Of a stretch of DNA of 64,000 nucleotides, positions 44,897-53,502 are shown in pieces. The translations under genes were made by a program, and so were the position numbers. Each line of letters begins with the position of its first letter. Within the stretch, counting starts at the first letter, position 1. Origin of the DNA: Achromobacter aloeverae (GTDB lineage Bacteria; Pseudomonadota; Gammaproteobacteria; Burkholderiales; Burkholderiaceae_B); contig NZ_PYAL01000008.1 in assembly GCF_004121055.1 (NCBI RefSeq), forward strand, positions 124,001 through 188,000, written 5' to 3'. Under the pieces are notes generated by a model. The model worked only from the letters and a program-made list of their open reading frames with translations, did no database searches and had not been told where the DNA came from.

Positions 44897-45898
44897 ATGT
44901 TCCACCGCCTTTCCGCCTTATTGCGTACCCCTCTGCGTCACCTGCTGGCTTGCGTTCTCGCGGGCGCCGGCCTGGCCGCCACGGCGGCGCATGCCGACAA
45001 TTGGCCGTCCAAGCCCATCCGCCTGATCCTCCCGGCGGCGCCGGGCGGCAGCTCGGACCCGTTGGCGCGCATGGTGGCGGAGCAACTGGGCGAGAGCCTG
45101 CATCAATCCGTCATCGTCGAAAATCGCCCCGGCGCCAACGGCAATGTCGGCTCGGCATCGGTGGTGCGCGCCAACGCCGACGGCTACACCCTGCTGTTCA
45201 GCTGGACCGGCACGCTGGTGCCCGCGAACACGCTGTATCACAACAAGCCCTACGATCCGCAAAAGGACCTGACGCCCATTGTGCTGGTCGCCTCGGTGCC
45301 GAACATCATCGTGGTGCAGCCGTCCTTGAAGATCGATACGCTCAGGGACCTCACGGTCTATGCCAAGGACCACCCCGACAAGCTGAACTTCGGCTCCACA
45401 GGCAGCGGCAGTTCTTATCACCTCTCCGGCGAGCTGTACAAGAAGACGGCCGGCGTCTCCATGCTGCATGTGCCGTACAACTCGCCCGGCGCCGTCTTCA
45501 GCGACCTGCTGGGCGACCGGCTGCAGCTGGCCTTCCCGGGCGTCACCGCCGCCGCGCCGCTGGTCAGGGACGGCAAGCTCAAGGCCCTGGCCGTCATGGC
45601 GCCAACGCGCTCGGACATGCTGCCCGACGTGCCGACGACCGCCGAGGCCGGCTACCCCACCCTGTTGTCCGACACCTGGTTTGGCTTGCTGGCGCCCAAG
45701 GGCACGCCGGCCGAGGTGACCACCAAGGTGAACGAGGCCATGAATGCAGCGCTGAAGACCCCCGCCTTCCGCAACAAGCTGGCGACCTTGGGTTTCGTCC
45801 CCTTGGGCGGGACGCAGGCGCGGTTCGTCAAGGCCATCGACGACGACATCACCAAGTGGGGCGAAGTCGTCAGGTTCTCCGGCGCGAAGATCGATTGA
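44897..45898 (+). CDS. Tripartite tricarboxylate transporter substrate-binding protein (Bug family)
   Basis: A 333-residue periplasmic receptor. The Sec signal peptide ends near residue 33 (AATAAHA). The mature start WPSKPIRLILPAAPGGSSDP and the segments ENRPGANGNVGSASVV and PYNSPGAVFSDLLGDRLQ are typical. It is the last gene of the acyl-CoA operon, 76 bp after the dehydrogenase, and probably captures the acid degraded there. No TctAB membrane genes are in the window. Confidence 0.92.
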   Translation: MFHRLSALLRTPLRHLLACVLAGAGLAATAAHADNWPSKPIRLILPAAPGGSSDPLARMVAEQLGESLHQSVIVENRPGANGNVGSASVVRANADGYTLLFSWTGTLVPANTLYHNKPYDPQKDLTPIVLVASVPNIIVVQPSLKIDTLRDLTVYAKDHPDKLNFGSTGSGSSYHLSGELYKKTAGVSMLHVPYNSPGAVFSDLLGDRLQLAFPGVTAAAPLVRDGKLKALAVMAPTRSDMLPDVPTTAEAGYPTLLSDTWFGLLAPKGTPAEVTTKVNEAMNAALKTPAFRNKLATLGFVPLGGTQARFVKAIDDDITKWGEVVRFSGAKID

Positions 45899-45911
45899 GC
45901 GCGCCGCGCGC

Positions 45912-47030
45912 CTATTCCCCGCGATAACCCAGGCGCGCCGACAGCCGTTGCGCTGTCGCGCGCAGGATGCGCGGCACCTCACCGTCCCAGTCGGGCGCCA
46001 GGCGCTCGGCCTGGCAGGTCGTGGACAGGGCGAGCACCATGTCCCCCTGCGCGTCGAACACCGGCACGCTGAATGCGTTGACCATCACCTTGTGCCGTGG
46101 CGATGGCGCGCAGCCCACGGCCCTGGCCATGCCGTGCTCGCGCGCCTCGGCCAGCCGCAGCGCGAACTGGCCTTCGTCGGGGTGGCCTTCCGCCTCGCGC
46201 AGCCGCAGCTCGTGGCGCACCGCGTCATCCACCACGCTAGGCCGCATGAAGGCGGCGAACGCCAGCCCCGTGGCGGACTGCGTCAGGCTCACCACGACGC
46301 CCGTCTGCAAATAAGGGCTGACCGGCTGCGACGACGGCTCCCAGCGCACGATGGTGGCGCCCTGGTTGCCCCACACCGCCAATCCCAAGGTGCGCTGCCC
46401 GATGCGTTCGCAGGTTTCGGCCAAGGCGGCGCCGGCCATGCGCACCGCCTCCAGCGCCGCCATGCCCGCGTTGCCCGGCGCCCCGCGCGCCTCGCCCAGG
46501 TCATGCGCGAACGTGACCATATAGCGCCCTTCGCCGAACGCGAGCGGGCGGTGCGCGCTGCGGTGTATGCGTTCGACCTGGCCGATGTACACCACATGGT
46601 CGCCCCCCGGATAGGCCGCCACCTTGCGGCACTCCAGGTGAGCGGCGCTATCGTCGATCACCGGCACGCCGCCCAGCCCCGTCTGTATGGGAATGCCCTG
46701 GAACTTGTCGTCGCCCGACTTGGCGAACTGGTTCGATACATGCACCTGATGGTCGGCCAGGATATTCACCACGAAGCGCTCGCAGTCGCGGAAGGCGGGA
46801 TAGCTGCTGGACGTCAGCGCCTGGCTCCACAGGATCAGCGGCGGGTCCAGCGATACGGAACTGAACGAGTTGGCCGTCACGCCGTAGGGCTTGCCGGCGG
46901 CGTCCACGGTGGTGACCACCGTGACGCCGGTGGTGAACGCACCCAGGGTGCGCCGGAATTCCCGATGATCGAATGCGTCCATGACGCGCTCCAGCGCGGA
47001 CGGCTGCGGTTTATTGTCCTGGGCCTGCAT
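45912..47030 (-). CDS. Flavin reductase fused to an IclR-type effector-binding domain
   Basis: A 372-residue fusion. Residues about 22-172 are a flavin:NAD(P)H reductase domain (FRRTLGAFTTGVTVVTTVDA, GVTANSFSSVSLDPPLILW, FVVNILADHQ). Residues about 190-370 follow the IclR effector-domain pattern (LTQSATGLAFAAF, AREHGMARAVG, VNAFSVPVFDAQGDMVLALS) without any DNA-binding helix. It would feed reduced flavin to a monooxygenase, with activity tuned by a ligand. The start at 47030 has GGAGAAAGG upstream. The LLM monooxygenase at 48265 is the likely partner. The acyl-CoA operon ends just 13 bp away, convergently. Confidence 0.85.
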   Translation of the reverse strand: MQAQDNKPQPSALERVMDAFDHREFRRTLGAFTTGVTVVTTVDAAGKPYGVTANSFSSVSLDPPLILWSQALTSSSYPAFRDCERFVVNILADHQVHVSNQFAKSGDDKFQGIPIQTGLGGVPVIDDSAAHLECRKVAAYPGGDHVVYIGQVERIHRSAHRPLAFGEGRYMVTFAHDLGEARGAPGNAGMAALEAVRMAGAALAETCERIGQRTLGLAVWGNQGATIVRWEPSSQPVSPYLQTGVVVSLTQSATGLAFAAFMRPSVVDDAVRHELRLREAEGHPDEGQFALRLAEAREHGMARAVGCAPSPRHKVMVNAFSVPVFDAQGDMVLALSTTCQAERLAPDWDGEVPRILRATAQRLSARLGYRGE

Positions 47031-47220
47031 GGCCTTTCTCCTCGATGATCCAACGCGGATCAGACTGCGCACAGTCTAGGAGCCGCCCGGCCGGCCGGAC
47101 AATTTGCGGAAATGAATGCACCTATAGCGAACGGGAATAAAAGCGGGGCCTGGACGACCGGATCGCCGGGACCGTCCACGCGCCGGCACGGCAGGCCGGC
47201 GCCGCGCGCCCGGTCCGCGC

Positions 47221-48156
47221 TCAGACGATGCTTTCCAGCGTCGTCTTGAAGTTCTTGCGCAGGTAGCCCTGGAAATTCGTCGCCGCGGCGCTGAGTTCGG
47301 CCTTGCTCGCGACCAGGCTGCCGTAGCGGCGCGACGCGTCCAGGTCCGAGACGGCCAGGGTCACGCGCGAACGCCGGCCATTGTTCTGCGCCATGCTGCG
47401 CGGCAGCAAGGTGATGCCGTTGCCCGCGTCTATCATGCCCAGCAGCGTCGGCAGCGTGGCGATGGTCGCCGGGTTGTAGGGCGCGCCGCGCGCCGCGTAT
47501 TCGTCCTTCAGACGCTTGAAGAGGGACTTGTAGCGGTCCAGCATCATCAGGGGATAAGGCAGGATCATGTCCATGGTGACCGCCTGCTGCCCCGCCAGCG
47601 CGTGGCGCGCGGGCACCACGAGCAGCATGGGTTCCTCGGCCAGGGTCTGGAAGCGCAGTCCGCGTGGCGTGCCGTCCAATGCCGCCACCGCGAGATCCGC
47701 CCGCCCCTCGGCAACCTCGCGAATGACCTGGTCGTAGGGCAGGTCGTGCAGCACGATGCGCACGTCGGGATAGCGCTCGGTATAGGCGTGGATCAAGGAC
47801 GGCATCACCGTGGCCGACAGCATGGGCGTCACCGCCACCGTCACGGTGTTGCGTTCGTGGTCCGACGCCGTCTGGAAATGACGCAGCGCATCACGCAAGC
47901 CGGCCACCGCGCGCTCCGCCGCCTCGCGCAAGCGTTCGCCGTCCGGCGTGGCCTCGACGCGGCGCGTGGTCCGCACCAACAGCTTCACGTGCAGCTTGTC
48001 TTCCAGGCGCTTGACCCGATTGGTCACGGCCGGCTGCGAAAGATGCAGTTTGCGCGCCGCAACGCTGAAACTCCCCTCCCTCACCACCCAGAGAAAGGTC
48101 TCCAGCTCGGCGAGCTCCAGGCGCGTCAGGGAAGGCGGGTCCGAAGATTTATTCAT
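47221..48156 (-). CDS. LysR family regulator of the LLM monooxygenase island
   Basis: A 311-residue LysR protein (LAELETFLWVVREGSFSVAA, LHLSQPAVTNRVKRLE, then a two-lobed effector domain). It is divergent from the LLM monooxygenase gene. Its own ATG lies within a perfect ATTCAT-N7-ATGAAT dyad, so it likely represses itself. It probably controls the monooxygenase/AtuA/ABC run and possibly the fused flavin reductase downstream on the same strand. Confidence 0.92.
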   Translation of the reverse strand: MNKSSDPPSLTRLELAELETFLWVVREGSFSVAARKLHLSQPAVTNRVKRLEDKLHVKLLVRTTRRVEATPDGERLREAAERAVAGLRDALRHFQTASDHERNTVTVAVTPMLSATVMPSLIHAYTERYPDVRIVLHDLPYDQVIREVAEGRADLAVAALDGTPRGLRFQTLAEEPMLLVVPARHALAGQQAVTMDMILPYPLMMLDRYKSLFKRLKDEYAARGAPYNPATIATLPTLLGMIDAGNGITLLPRSMAQNNGRRSRVTLAVSDLDASRRYGSLVASKAELSAAATNFQGYLRKNFKTTLESIV

Positions 48157-48169
48157 GTTCGTTATGAAT
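48151..48169. promoter_or_regulatory. LysR-type binding box overlapping the lysR start codon
   Basis: ATTCAT (48151-48156), 7 bp, ATGAAT (48164-48169) form a perfect dyad containing the T-N11-A core. A second related pair, CGTTATGA (48160-48167) and TCATAACG (48248-48255), spans the gap to the LLM gene start, so two subsites may be looped. Confidence 0.6.
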
Positions 48170-48264
48170 GTATCACAGCGCGGAAATTGTGTTCGATCCG
48201 GTGCGACCCAATACTGGCTATCAAATTTTTGGACATCCCACCCGCACTCATAACGAGCAACGAC

Positions 48265-49626
48265 ATGACCAAGCCGCAACGACAAATGACCCTGGTTGCA
48301 TTCATGCAAGCCCAGAACTGCACGAACTATGTCGGGTCCTGGCGACATCCGTCAAGCATGACCGACTACCTGTCGCCGGAATACTACCAACGCGTGGCTC
48401 GCACGCTGGAAGAGGGCAAGTTCGACATGGCGTTCTTCGACGACCGGCTGGCCATGCCGGACATCTACGGCGCCAGCCATCGCGATACGGTCAAGCATGG
48501 CGTGCGCGCCATCAAGCTGGAGCCGACGTCGGTGCTGATGGCCATGGCCATGGCGACGTCGCGCCTGGGCCTGGGCGCCACCTACTCGACCACCTACTAC
48601 GAGCCCTTCCACGTCGCGCGCCTGTTCGCCAGCCTGGACCTGATGACCAAGGGTCGCGTGGCGTGGAACGTCGTGACGTCGATGAACAACTCGGAAGCCG
48701 CCAACTTCGGCCATTCGGAACATCTGGAACACGACCTGCGCTACGACCGTGCCGACGAGTTCATGGAAGTGGTGATGGGCCATTGGGACACGTGGAAGGA
48801 AGGCGCCATCGTCGCCGACAAGGAAAACAATTACTTCGCCGACCCCGACATGGTGACCCGCCTGGATCACAAGGGCCGCTTCTTCAACTCGCGCGGACCG
48901 CTGACCGTGCCGCGTTCGCAGCAGGGACATCCCGTCATCCTGCAGGCCGGACAGAGCGGCCGCGGCCTGGCCTTCGCCGCGCGCTGGGCCGAGGTCGTGT
49001 TCGCCAAGTACCCCACCCTGGCCAACGGCGTGAAGCAATACCAGGCGCTGAAGGACGGCGTGGCCAACGCGGGCCGCGATCCGGATGGCACCAAGATCGC
49101 CGCCGAAGTGAAAATCATCGTCGCCGAGACCGAAAGCCTGGCCCGCGAGCAGCGCGACCTGATCGCCAACCTCTCGCGTCCCATCGACGGCCTGACCATG
49201 ATAGGCGAGACCTCCAACATCGATTTCTCCGGCCGGCCCTACGAGCAGCCCTTCACCGACGAGGAACTCGCCGCCATGTCCTGGCAGAGCCTGCGCGACA
49301 AGGTCGTCCAGGTCAGCGGCAAGCGCAACCCCTCGGTCAAGGATTTCGTCGAGGCTTCGGGCCGCGGGACCTTGAACGATGGCCCGGTGTTCTGCGGCAC
49401 GGGCAAGCAGGTCGCGGACCAGATGGAAGAGTGGTTCAAGACCGCCTGCGACGGCTTCGTCCTGTCCGGCACCTCGGTGCCCGGCACCTACGAAGATATC
49501 GTCCGCCTGGTGGTCCCGGAATTGCAGAAGCGCGGCCTGTTCCGCAAGGAGTATGGCGACACCACCCTGCGCGGCAACCTGGGCGTGCCGAAGCCGCGCG
49601 CCGGCGACTGGCGCGGCCGCGCCTGA
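48265..49626 (+). CDS. LLM-class flavin-dependent monooxygenase (NtaA/SnaA/DszA family)
   Basis: A 453-residue bacterial-luciferase-like enzyme that uses reduced FMN and oxygen. Family segments are SWRHPSSMTDYLSPEYYQRV, GKFDMAFFDDRLAMPD, LGLGATYSTTYYEPFHVARL, GRVAWNVVTSMNNSEAANFG and HPVILQAGQSGRGLAFAARW. This family attacks C-N or C-S bonds of chelators, pristinamycin or dibenzothiophene sulfone. It needs a separate reductase, and the fused flavin reductase at 45912 fits. It heads an island with an AtuA-family protein and an ABC importer. The substrate is unknown. Confidence 0.92.
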   Translation: MTKPQRQMTLVAFMQAQNCTNYVGSWRHPSSMTDYLSPEYYQRVARTLEEGKFDMAFFDDRLAMPDIYGASHRDTVKHGVRAIKLEPTSVLMAMAMATSRLGLGATYSTTYYEPFHVARLFASLDLMTKGRVAWNVVTSMNNSEAANFGHSEHLEHDLRYDRADEFMEVVMGHWDTWKEGAIVADKENNYFADPDMVTRLDHKGRFFNSRGPLTVPRSQQGHPVILQAGQSGRGLAFAARWAEVVFAKYPTLANGVKQYQALKDGVANAGRDPDGTKIAAEVKIIVAETESLAREQRDLIANLSRPIDGLTMIGETSNIDFSGRPYEQPFTDEELAAMSWQSLRDKVVQVSGKRNPSVKDFVEASGRGTLNDGPVFCGTGKQVADQMEEWFKTACDGFVLSGTSVPGTYEDIVRLVVPELQKRGLFRKEYGDTTLRGNLGVPKPRAGDWRGRA

Positions 49627-49635
49627 GGAGACGCC

Positions 49636-51000
49636 ATGACTCGCAAAAGCGTGCGCATGATGTCGGCCAGCGGCATCCTCGGCTACGGCTTTCCCGAAGC
49701 ATCCTTGCAGGCGGCGCTGGCCCTGAAGCCGGACATGATAGGCGTGGACGGCGGCAGCAGCGATCCCGGTCCGCACTACCTCGGCTCCGGCAAGACGCTG
49801 AATTCGCGCCTGGCCATGAAACGCGACCTGGGGCTGCTGCTGCGCGGCGCCATCGCCAACGGCATTCCGATGATGGTGGGCACCTGTGGCGGCGCGGGCG
49901 GCACGCCGCACCTGGCCGCTTGCGCCGACATCATCAGTGAAGTCGCGGCCGAGCACGGCCTGCACTTCAAGATGGCCCTGATCGAGGCCGAACAGGAAAA
50001 AGGCTTCCTGCTGGAGCAACTGGAAGCCGGTCGCATCAAGCCGCTGGGCAATGCGCCCGAATTGCGCGCCGCGGACCTCGAGGAGGCGGTGCGCGTGGTG
50101 GGCATGATGGGGCCCGAGCCGTATCTGGAGGCCCTGCGCGCGGGCGCCCAGGTGATCCTCGGCGGACGCGGCACCGACCCCGCGCCCTGGGCGGCCCTGG
50201 CCATGCATCATGGCCTGCCGCCGGCCCCCGCCTGGTACGCCGGCAAGATCCTGGAATGCGCCTGCAACGCGGCCATACCCAAGAAGCACGACTGCCTGAT
50301 GGTCACCGTCGGCGAAGACTACGTCGAGACCGAGCCGCTCAATCCCGAACTGCGCTGCACGCCCTTGTCGGTGGCCGTGCAGGCCCTGCACGAAAACGCC
50401 AGCCCCATCATCCGCTATGAACCGGGCGGCGTGGTGGACTCCAGCGACTGCCGCATCGAGGCCCTCACCGACCGCCGCGTGCGCATCACCGGCATGCGCT
50501 GGACGGAGCGCCCCTACACCATCAAGCTCGAAGGCGCGCGCCAGGCCGGCTACAGCGCCATCGCCATCGCCGCCACGCGCGACCCCGGCCTGATCGGCCA
50601 GCTGGACAGCTTCATGGACTTTGTCCGTGAATCGACCGCGACCAAGGTCAAGGCGCTGGGCATCGCGCCGGAAGACTACCAGCTGGTGCTGCGGCTGTAC
50701 GGCCGCGACGGCGTCATGGGCGCCTGGGAGCCGCATCCGGACGAGGCTCCCACGGAAGTATCCATCATCGCCGAAGTCGTCGCCCGCACGCAGGACATCG
50801 CCAACGCCGCCCTCTCGCTGGCGCGGGTCACCCTGCTGCACTCCGATTTCCCGGGCCGCATGTGTCGCGAAGGGAATATGGCCTTTCCCTTCTCCCCGTC
50901 GGACATCGAGCGCGGGGCCATCTACGAATTCATGCTGCAGCACGTCATCGAGATCGACGATCCCCTGCGCATGTTCCCCATCCGCTACGAGGACGTCTAG
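49636..51000 (+). CDS. AtuA-family protein (DUF1446)
   Basis: A 454-residue cytosolic protein of the acyclic-terpene-utilisation AtuA family. Signatures are SASGILGYGFPEASLQAAL, MIGVDGGSSDPGPHYLGSGK, GTCGGAGGTPHLAACADII and LGGRGTDPAPWAALA. It starts 9 bp after the LLM gene and is followed by DUF4387, its usual partner (the two are sometimes one polypeptide). The activity is not established; AtuA is needed for citronellol-type terpene use in Pseudomonas, but no other Atu enzymes are present. Confidence 0.88.
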   Translation: MTRKSVRMMSASGILGYGFPEASLQAALALKPDMIGVDGGSSDPGPHYLGSGKTLNSRLAMKRDLGLLLRGAIANGIPMMVGTCGGAGGTPHLAACADIISEVAAEHGLHFKMALIEAEQEKGFLLEQLEAGRIKPLGNAPELRAADLEEAVRVVGMMGPEPYLEALRAGAQVILGGRGTDPAPWAALAMHHGLPPAPAWYAGKILECACNAAIPKKHDCLMVTVGEDYVETEPLNPELRCTPLSVAVQALHENASPIIRYEPGGVVDSSDCRIEALTDRRVRITGMRWTERPYTIKLEGARQAGYSAIAIAATRDPGLIGQLDSFMDFVRESTATKVKALGIAPEDYQLVLRLYGRDGVMGAWEPHPDEAPTEVSIIAEVVARTQDIANAALSLARVTLLHSDFPGRMCREGNMAFPFSPSDIERGAIYEFMLQHVIEIDDPLRMFPIRYEDV

Positions 51001-51008
51001 GAGCCACC

Positions 51009-51332
51009 ATGGTCAAGCTCAAGCACATCGCCAAGGCGTGCAAAAGCAAGAATGCCGGACCTTTCCACATCACCCTGGACATCATGTTCGACAAGCCGGC
51101 CTTGTTCGAGCAGGTGCGCGAGACCGGCGTGATCAACGCCAAGCTGATCGCGCAGCTGTACGGCGTGGCGGAGGCCGACATCCTGTTCACCGAATACGCC
51201 CCGGCGCTGGCCTGGAAGGCCACCCTGCCGCGCCGCATTCCCTCCGGCGCCGTCGGCGACACCGACGTCTATGGCGCCCAGCAGCACGCGCCCCTGCTCG
51301 ACATCGAGATCCCGCTGGACATCGCGGCATAG
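51009..51332 (+). CDS. DUF4387 protein, partner of AtuA-family protein
   Basis: A 107-residue cytosolic protein. The pattern AKACKSKNAGPFHITLDIMF, then FTEYAPALAWKATLPRRIPS and GDTDVYGAQQHAPLLDIEIP, matches DUF4387. It begins 8 bp after the AtuA-family stop. The close coupling and known co-occurrence suggest a small subunit of one enzyme. The conserved Cys, Asp and His residues could bind a metal, which is inference. Confidence 0.85.
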   Translation: MVKLKHIAKACKSKNAGPFHITLDIMFDKPALFEQVRETGVINAKLIAQLYGVAEADILFTEYAPALAWKATLPRRIPSGAVGDTDVYGAQQHAPLLDIEIPLDIAA

Positions 51333-51453
51333 GGTCCGAGGGCGGACCCGACCGGGCCGGCACGGACAACGCCGGCGACGCTGCCGACGCCAGCGCGCGG
51401 GAAGATCCACGGCAAGCGAATAAAACCAGGCAAATAAAACCAAGGAGACAACC

Positions 51454-52626
51454 ATGAAGTCGATCTGCACGGCATTGATCCCCGCCGTCCTGTTGCTGGC
51501 CGCGCCCGCCCATGCCCAGGACACGCTGAAAATCGGGGCCGTCGTAACGCTGTCCGGCGCCGGCGCCGCCTGGGGCCAGGCGCTGCTGTACGGCGCCGAG
51601 CTGGCCGCGGACGACGTCAACGCCAAGGGGGGCCTGGAAGTGGCCGGCAAGCGCTACAAGGTCCAGCTGGTTCCCTATGACGACAAGTACCAGTCCGGCG
51701 ACGCGGTTACCGCCACCAATCGCCTGCTGTCGGACGATGGCGTCAAATACATCATCGGCCCCATGGGATCGGCGCCCGCGCTGGCCGTGCAGCCCGTCAC
51801 GGAGCCCGGCAAGGTCATCATCATGACCCTGGGTTTCACCGCGAAGGCCCTCAGTCCGGAAAAGCCCTACTCCTTCCGCCCCAACCTGACGACGGAGGAA
51901 ACGTCCTATCCCTCCATCGTATGGCTGGTGAATCACTTCAAGCTGAAGAAGGTCGCTGCGCTGTTCCCCAACGACGAATCCGGCCAGCAGATCGCGCGCG
52001 ACCTGGAACAGGCCTACGCCAAGGCCGGATCGTCGATGTCGTCCAAGGAGTTCTTCGAGCGCCAGCGGGTCGACATGGTGCCTTTGCTGACCCGCATGAT
52101 GGCGGCCGGCATCGACGCCATCGAACTGGACGGGAATTCGCCAGCCACCGCCGGCATGATCGTCAAGCAGGCGCGCGAACTGGGCTTCAAGGGCCCCATC
52201 GTGCGCAACGGCGGTCCGGCCACGCCTGAGATCGTCGCGGTGGCGGGCAAGGCGGCGACCGAGGGCATGATGGTCAGCTCCCTGACCGATCCGGACAACA
52301 AGGCGGTTGCCGAGTACGCCCAGCGCTACCAGAAGAAATACAACAAGAAGATGAACGGCTTCAGCCCGGCTTTCTATGACGGCACCCACATGCTGTTCAA
52401 GGCCATGCAGGACGCCGGCACCGTCACCGACTCGGAAAAGGTGCGCAACGCGCTGGAGGCGATCAAGAACTACCCGGGCATCCAGGGTACGTTGAACTGG
52501 GGCGGCAAGGCCAAGTACGGCATCAACCACCAGATCGAATCGCCCTTCTTCATCTCCGAGGTCAAGGACGGCGTCGAGGTGGTCCGGGCCCGCTGCAATG
52601 TCGAGCAATGCGTCGACGTGAAGTGA
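51454..52626 (+). CDS. Branched-chain-type ABC transporter substrate-binding protein
   Basis: A 390-residue periplasmic receptor. The signal peptide ends near residue 21 (LLLAAPAHA). The mature start DTLKIGAVVTLSGAGAAWGQ and ADDVNAKGGLEVAGKRYKVQ are typical of LivJ/HAAT receptors. It begins a five-gene importer set (receptor, two permeases, two ATPases) directly after the AtuA/DUF4387 pair. The ligand is likely the compound degraded by the island and need not be an amino acid. Confidence 0.92.
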   Translation: MKSICTALIPAVLLLAAPAHAQDTLKIGAVVTLSGAGAAWGQALLYGAELAADDVNAKGGLEVAGKRYKVQLVPYDDKYQSGDAVTATNRLLSDDGVKYIIGPMGSAPALAVQPVTEPGKVIIMTLGFTAKALSPEKPYSFRPNLTTEETSYPSIVWLVNHFKLKKVAALFPNDESGQQIARDLEQAYAKAGSSMSSKEFFERQRVDMVPLLTRMMAAGIDAIELDGNSPATAGMIVKQARELGFKGPIVRNGGPATPEIVAVAGKAATEGMMVSSLTDPDNKAVAEYAQRYQKKYNKKMNGFSPAFYDGTHMLFKAMQDAGTVTDSEKVRNALEAIKNYPGIQGTLNWGGKAKYGINHQIESPFFISEVKDGVEVVRARCNVEQCVDVK

Positions 52627-52631
52627 TCGCC

Positions 52632-53501
52632 ATGACCACGTCCACTCTACTCGCGCAGGCGCTCGTCAATGGCCTGATCATCGGCCTGCTCTATCTGCTG
52701 ATGGCGGTGGGTTTTACCCTCGTCTTCGGCGTGATGCGGATCGTCAACTTCGCCCATGGCGAGTTCTATATGCTGGGTGCGTTCGCCGCCTACATCCTGG
52801 TCTCGCAATATGAGCTGCCGTTCATCGCGGCGGTGGCGCTGGCATTCGTTATCGCCGTCGGCGCGGGATGGGTGGTGGAGGAACTGGTGCTCAAGCCCTT
52901 CCGCCATGACGAGCTCAACGGCATGATCGCCACCATCGGACTGGCGATGATGCTGCAGGCCGGCGCCCTGATGCTCTATGGCCCGGACTCGCAGTTCATG
53001 CCCGCCGTGGCCGACGGCGTCATCGCCCTGGGCGGCGTCACCTTGCCGATGTCCAGGCTGTACGTGGTCGCTTTCTCCCTGGCGGTCCTGCTGGCGCTCT
53101 ATCTTTTCCTCGGCCACACCCGCACCGGCCGCGCCCTGCGCGCGGTGGTGCAGGACACCGAGATCGCGGCCGCGCAGGGCATACGGACGCGCGTCATGTA
53201 TCCGCTGGGCTTCGGCATCGGCGTCGGCCTGGCGGCCGTCGCCGGCGCCCTGATGGCGCCGCTGTTCTCGGTATCCCCCTTCATCGGCGCCACGCCCTTG
53301 CTCAAGGCCTTCGTGGTCGTCATCCTCGGCGGCCTCGGCAGCATCCCCGGCGCCGCGCTGGCCAGCCTGCTGCTGGGCCTGGCCGAAAGCGTGACCAGCA
53401 CGTTCATGAGCAACAGCATCGCCGAAATCCTGATCTTCGTACTCGTCATGGCCATGCTCATCGTCCGCCCGACCGGACTGTTCGGCCGATCGGAGGCCTG
53501 A
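52632..53501 (+). CDS. ABC transporter permease, LivH type
   Basis: A 289-residue inner-membrane protein with about eight helices. Family segments are NGLIIGLLYLLMAVGFTLVF, GVMRIVNFAHGEFYMLGAF and FVVVILGGLGSIPGAALASL. The ATG at 52632 is chosen, 5 bp after the receptor gene. It pairs with the LivM-type permease whose gene starts one base after its stop. Confidence 0.92.
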   Translation: MTTSTLLAQALVNGLIIGLLYLLMAVGFTLVFGVMRIVNFAHGEFYMLGAFAAYILVSQYELPFIAAVALAFVIAVGAGWVVEELVLKPFRHDELNGMIATIGLAMMLQAGALMLYGPDSQFMPAVADGVIALGGVTLPMSRLYVVAFSLAVLLALYLFLGHTRTGRALRAVVQDTEIAAAQGIRTRVMYPLGFGIGVGLAAVAGALMAPLFSVSPFIGATPLLKAFVVVILGGLGSIPGAALASLLLGLAESVTSTFMSNSIAEILIFVLVMAMLIVRPTGLFGRSEA

Positions 53502-53502
53502 C

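Noticed and set aside
48352-50943. 863-codon minus-strand frame
   Set aside because: It is antisense to the LLM monooxygenase and AtuA-family genes, which have clear family motifs.
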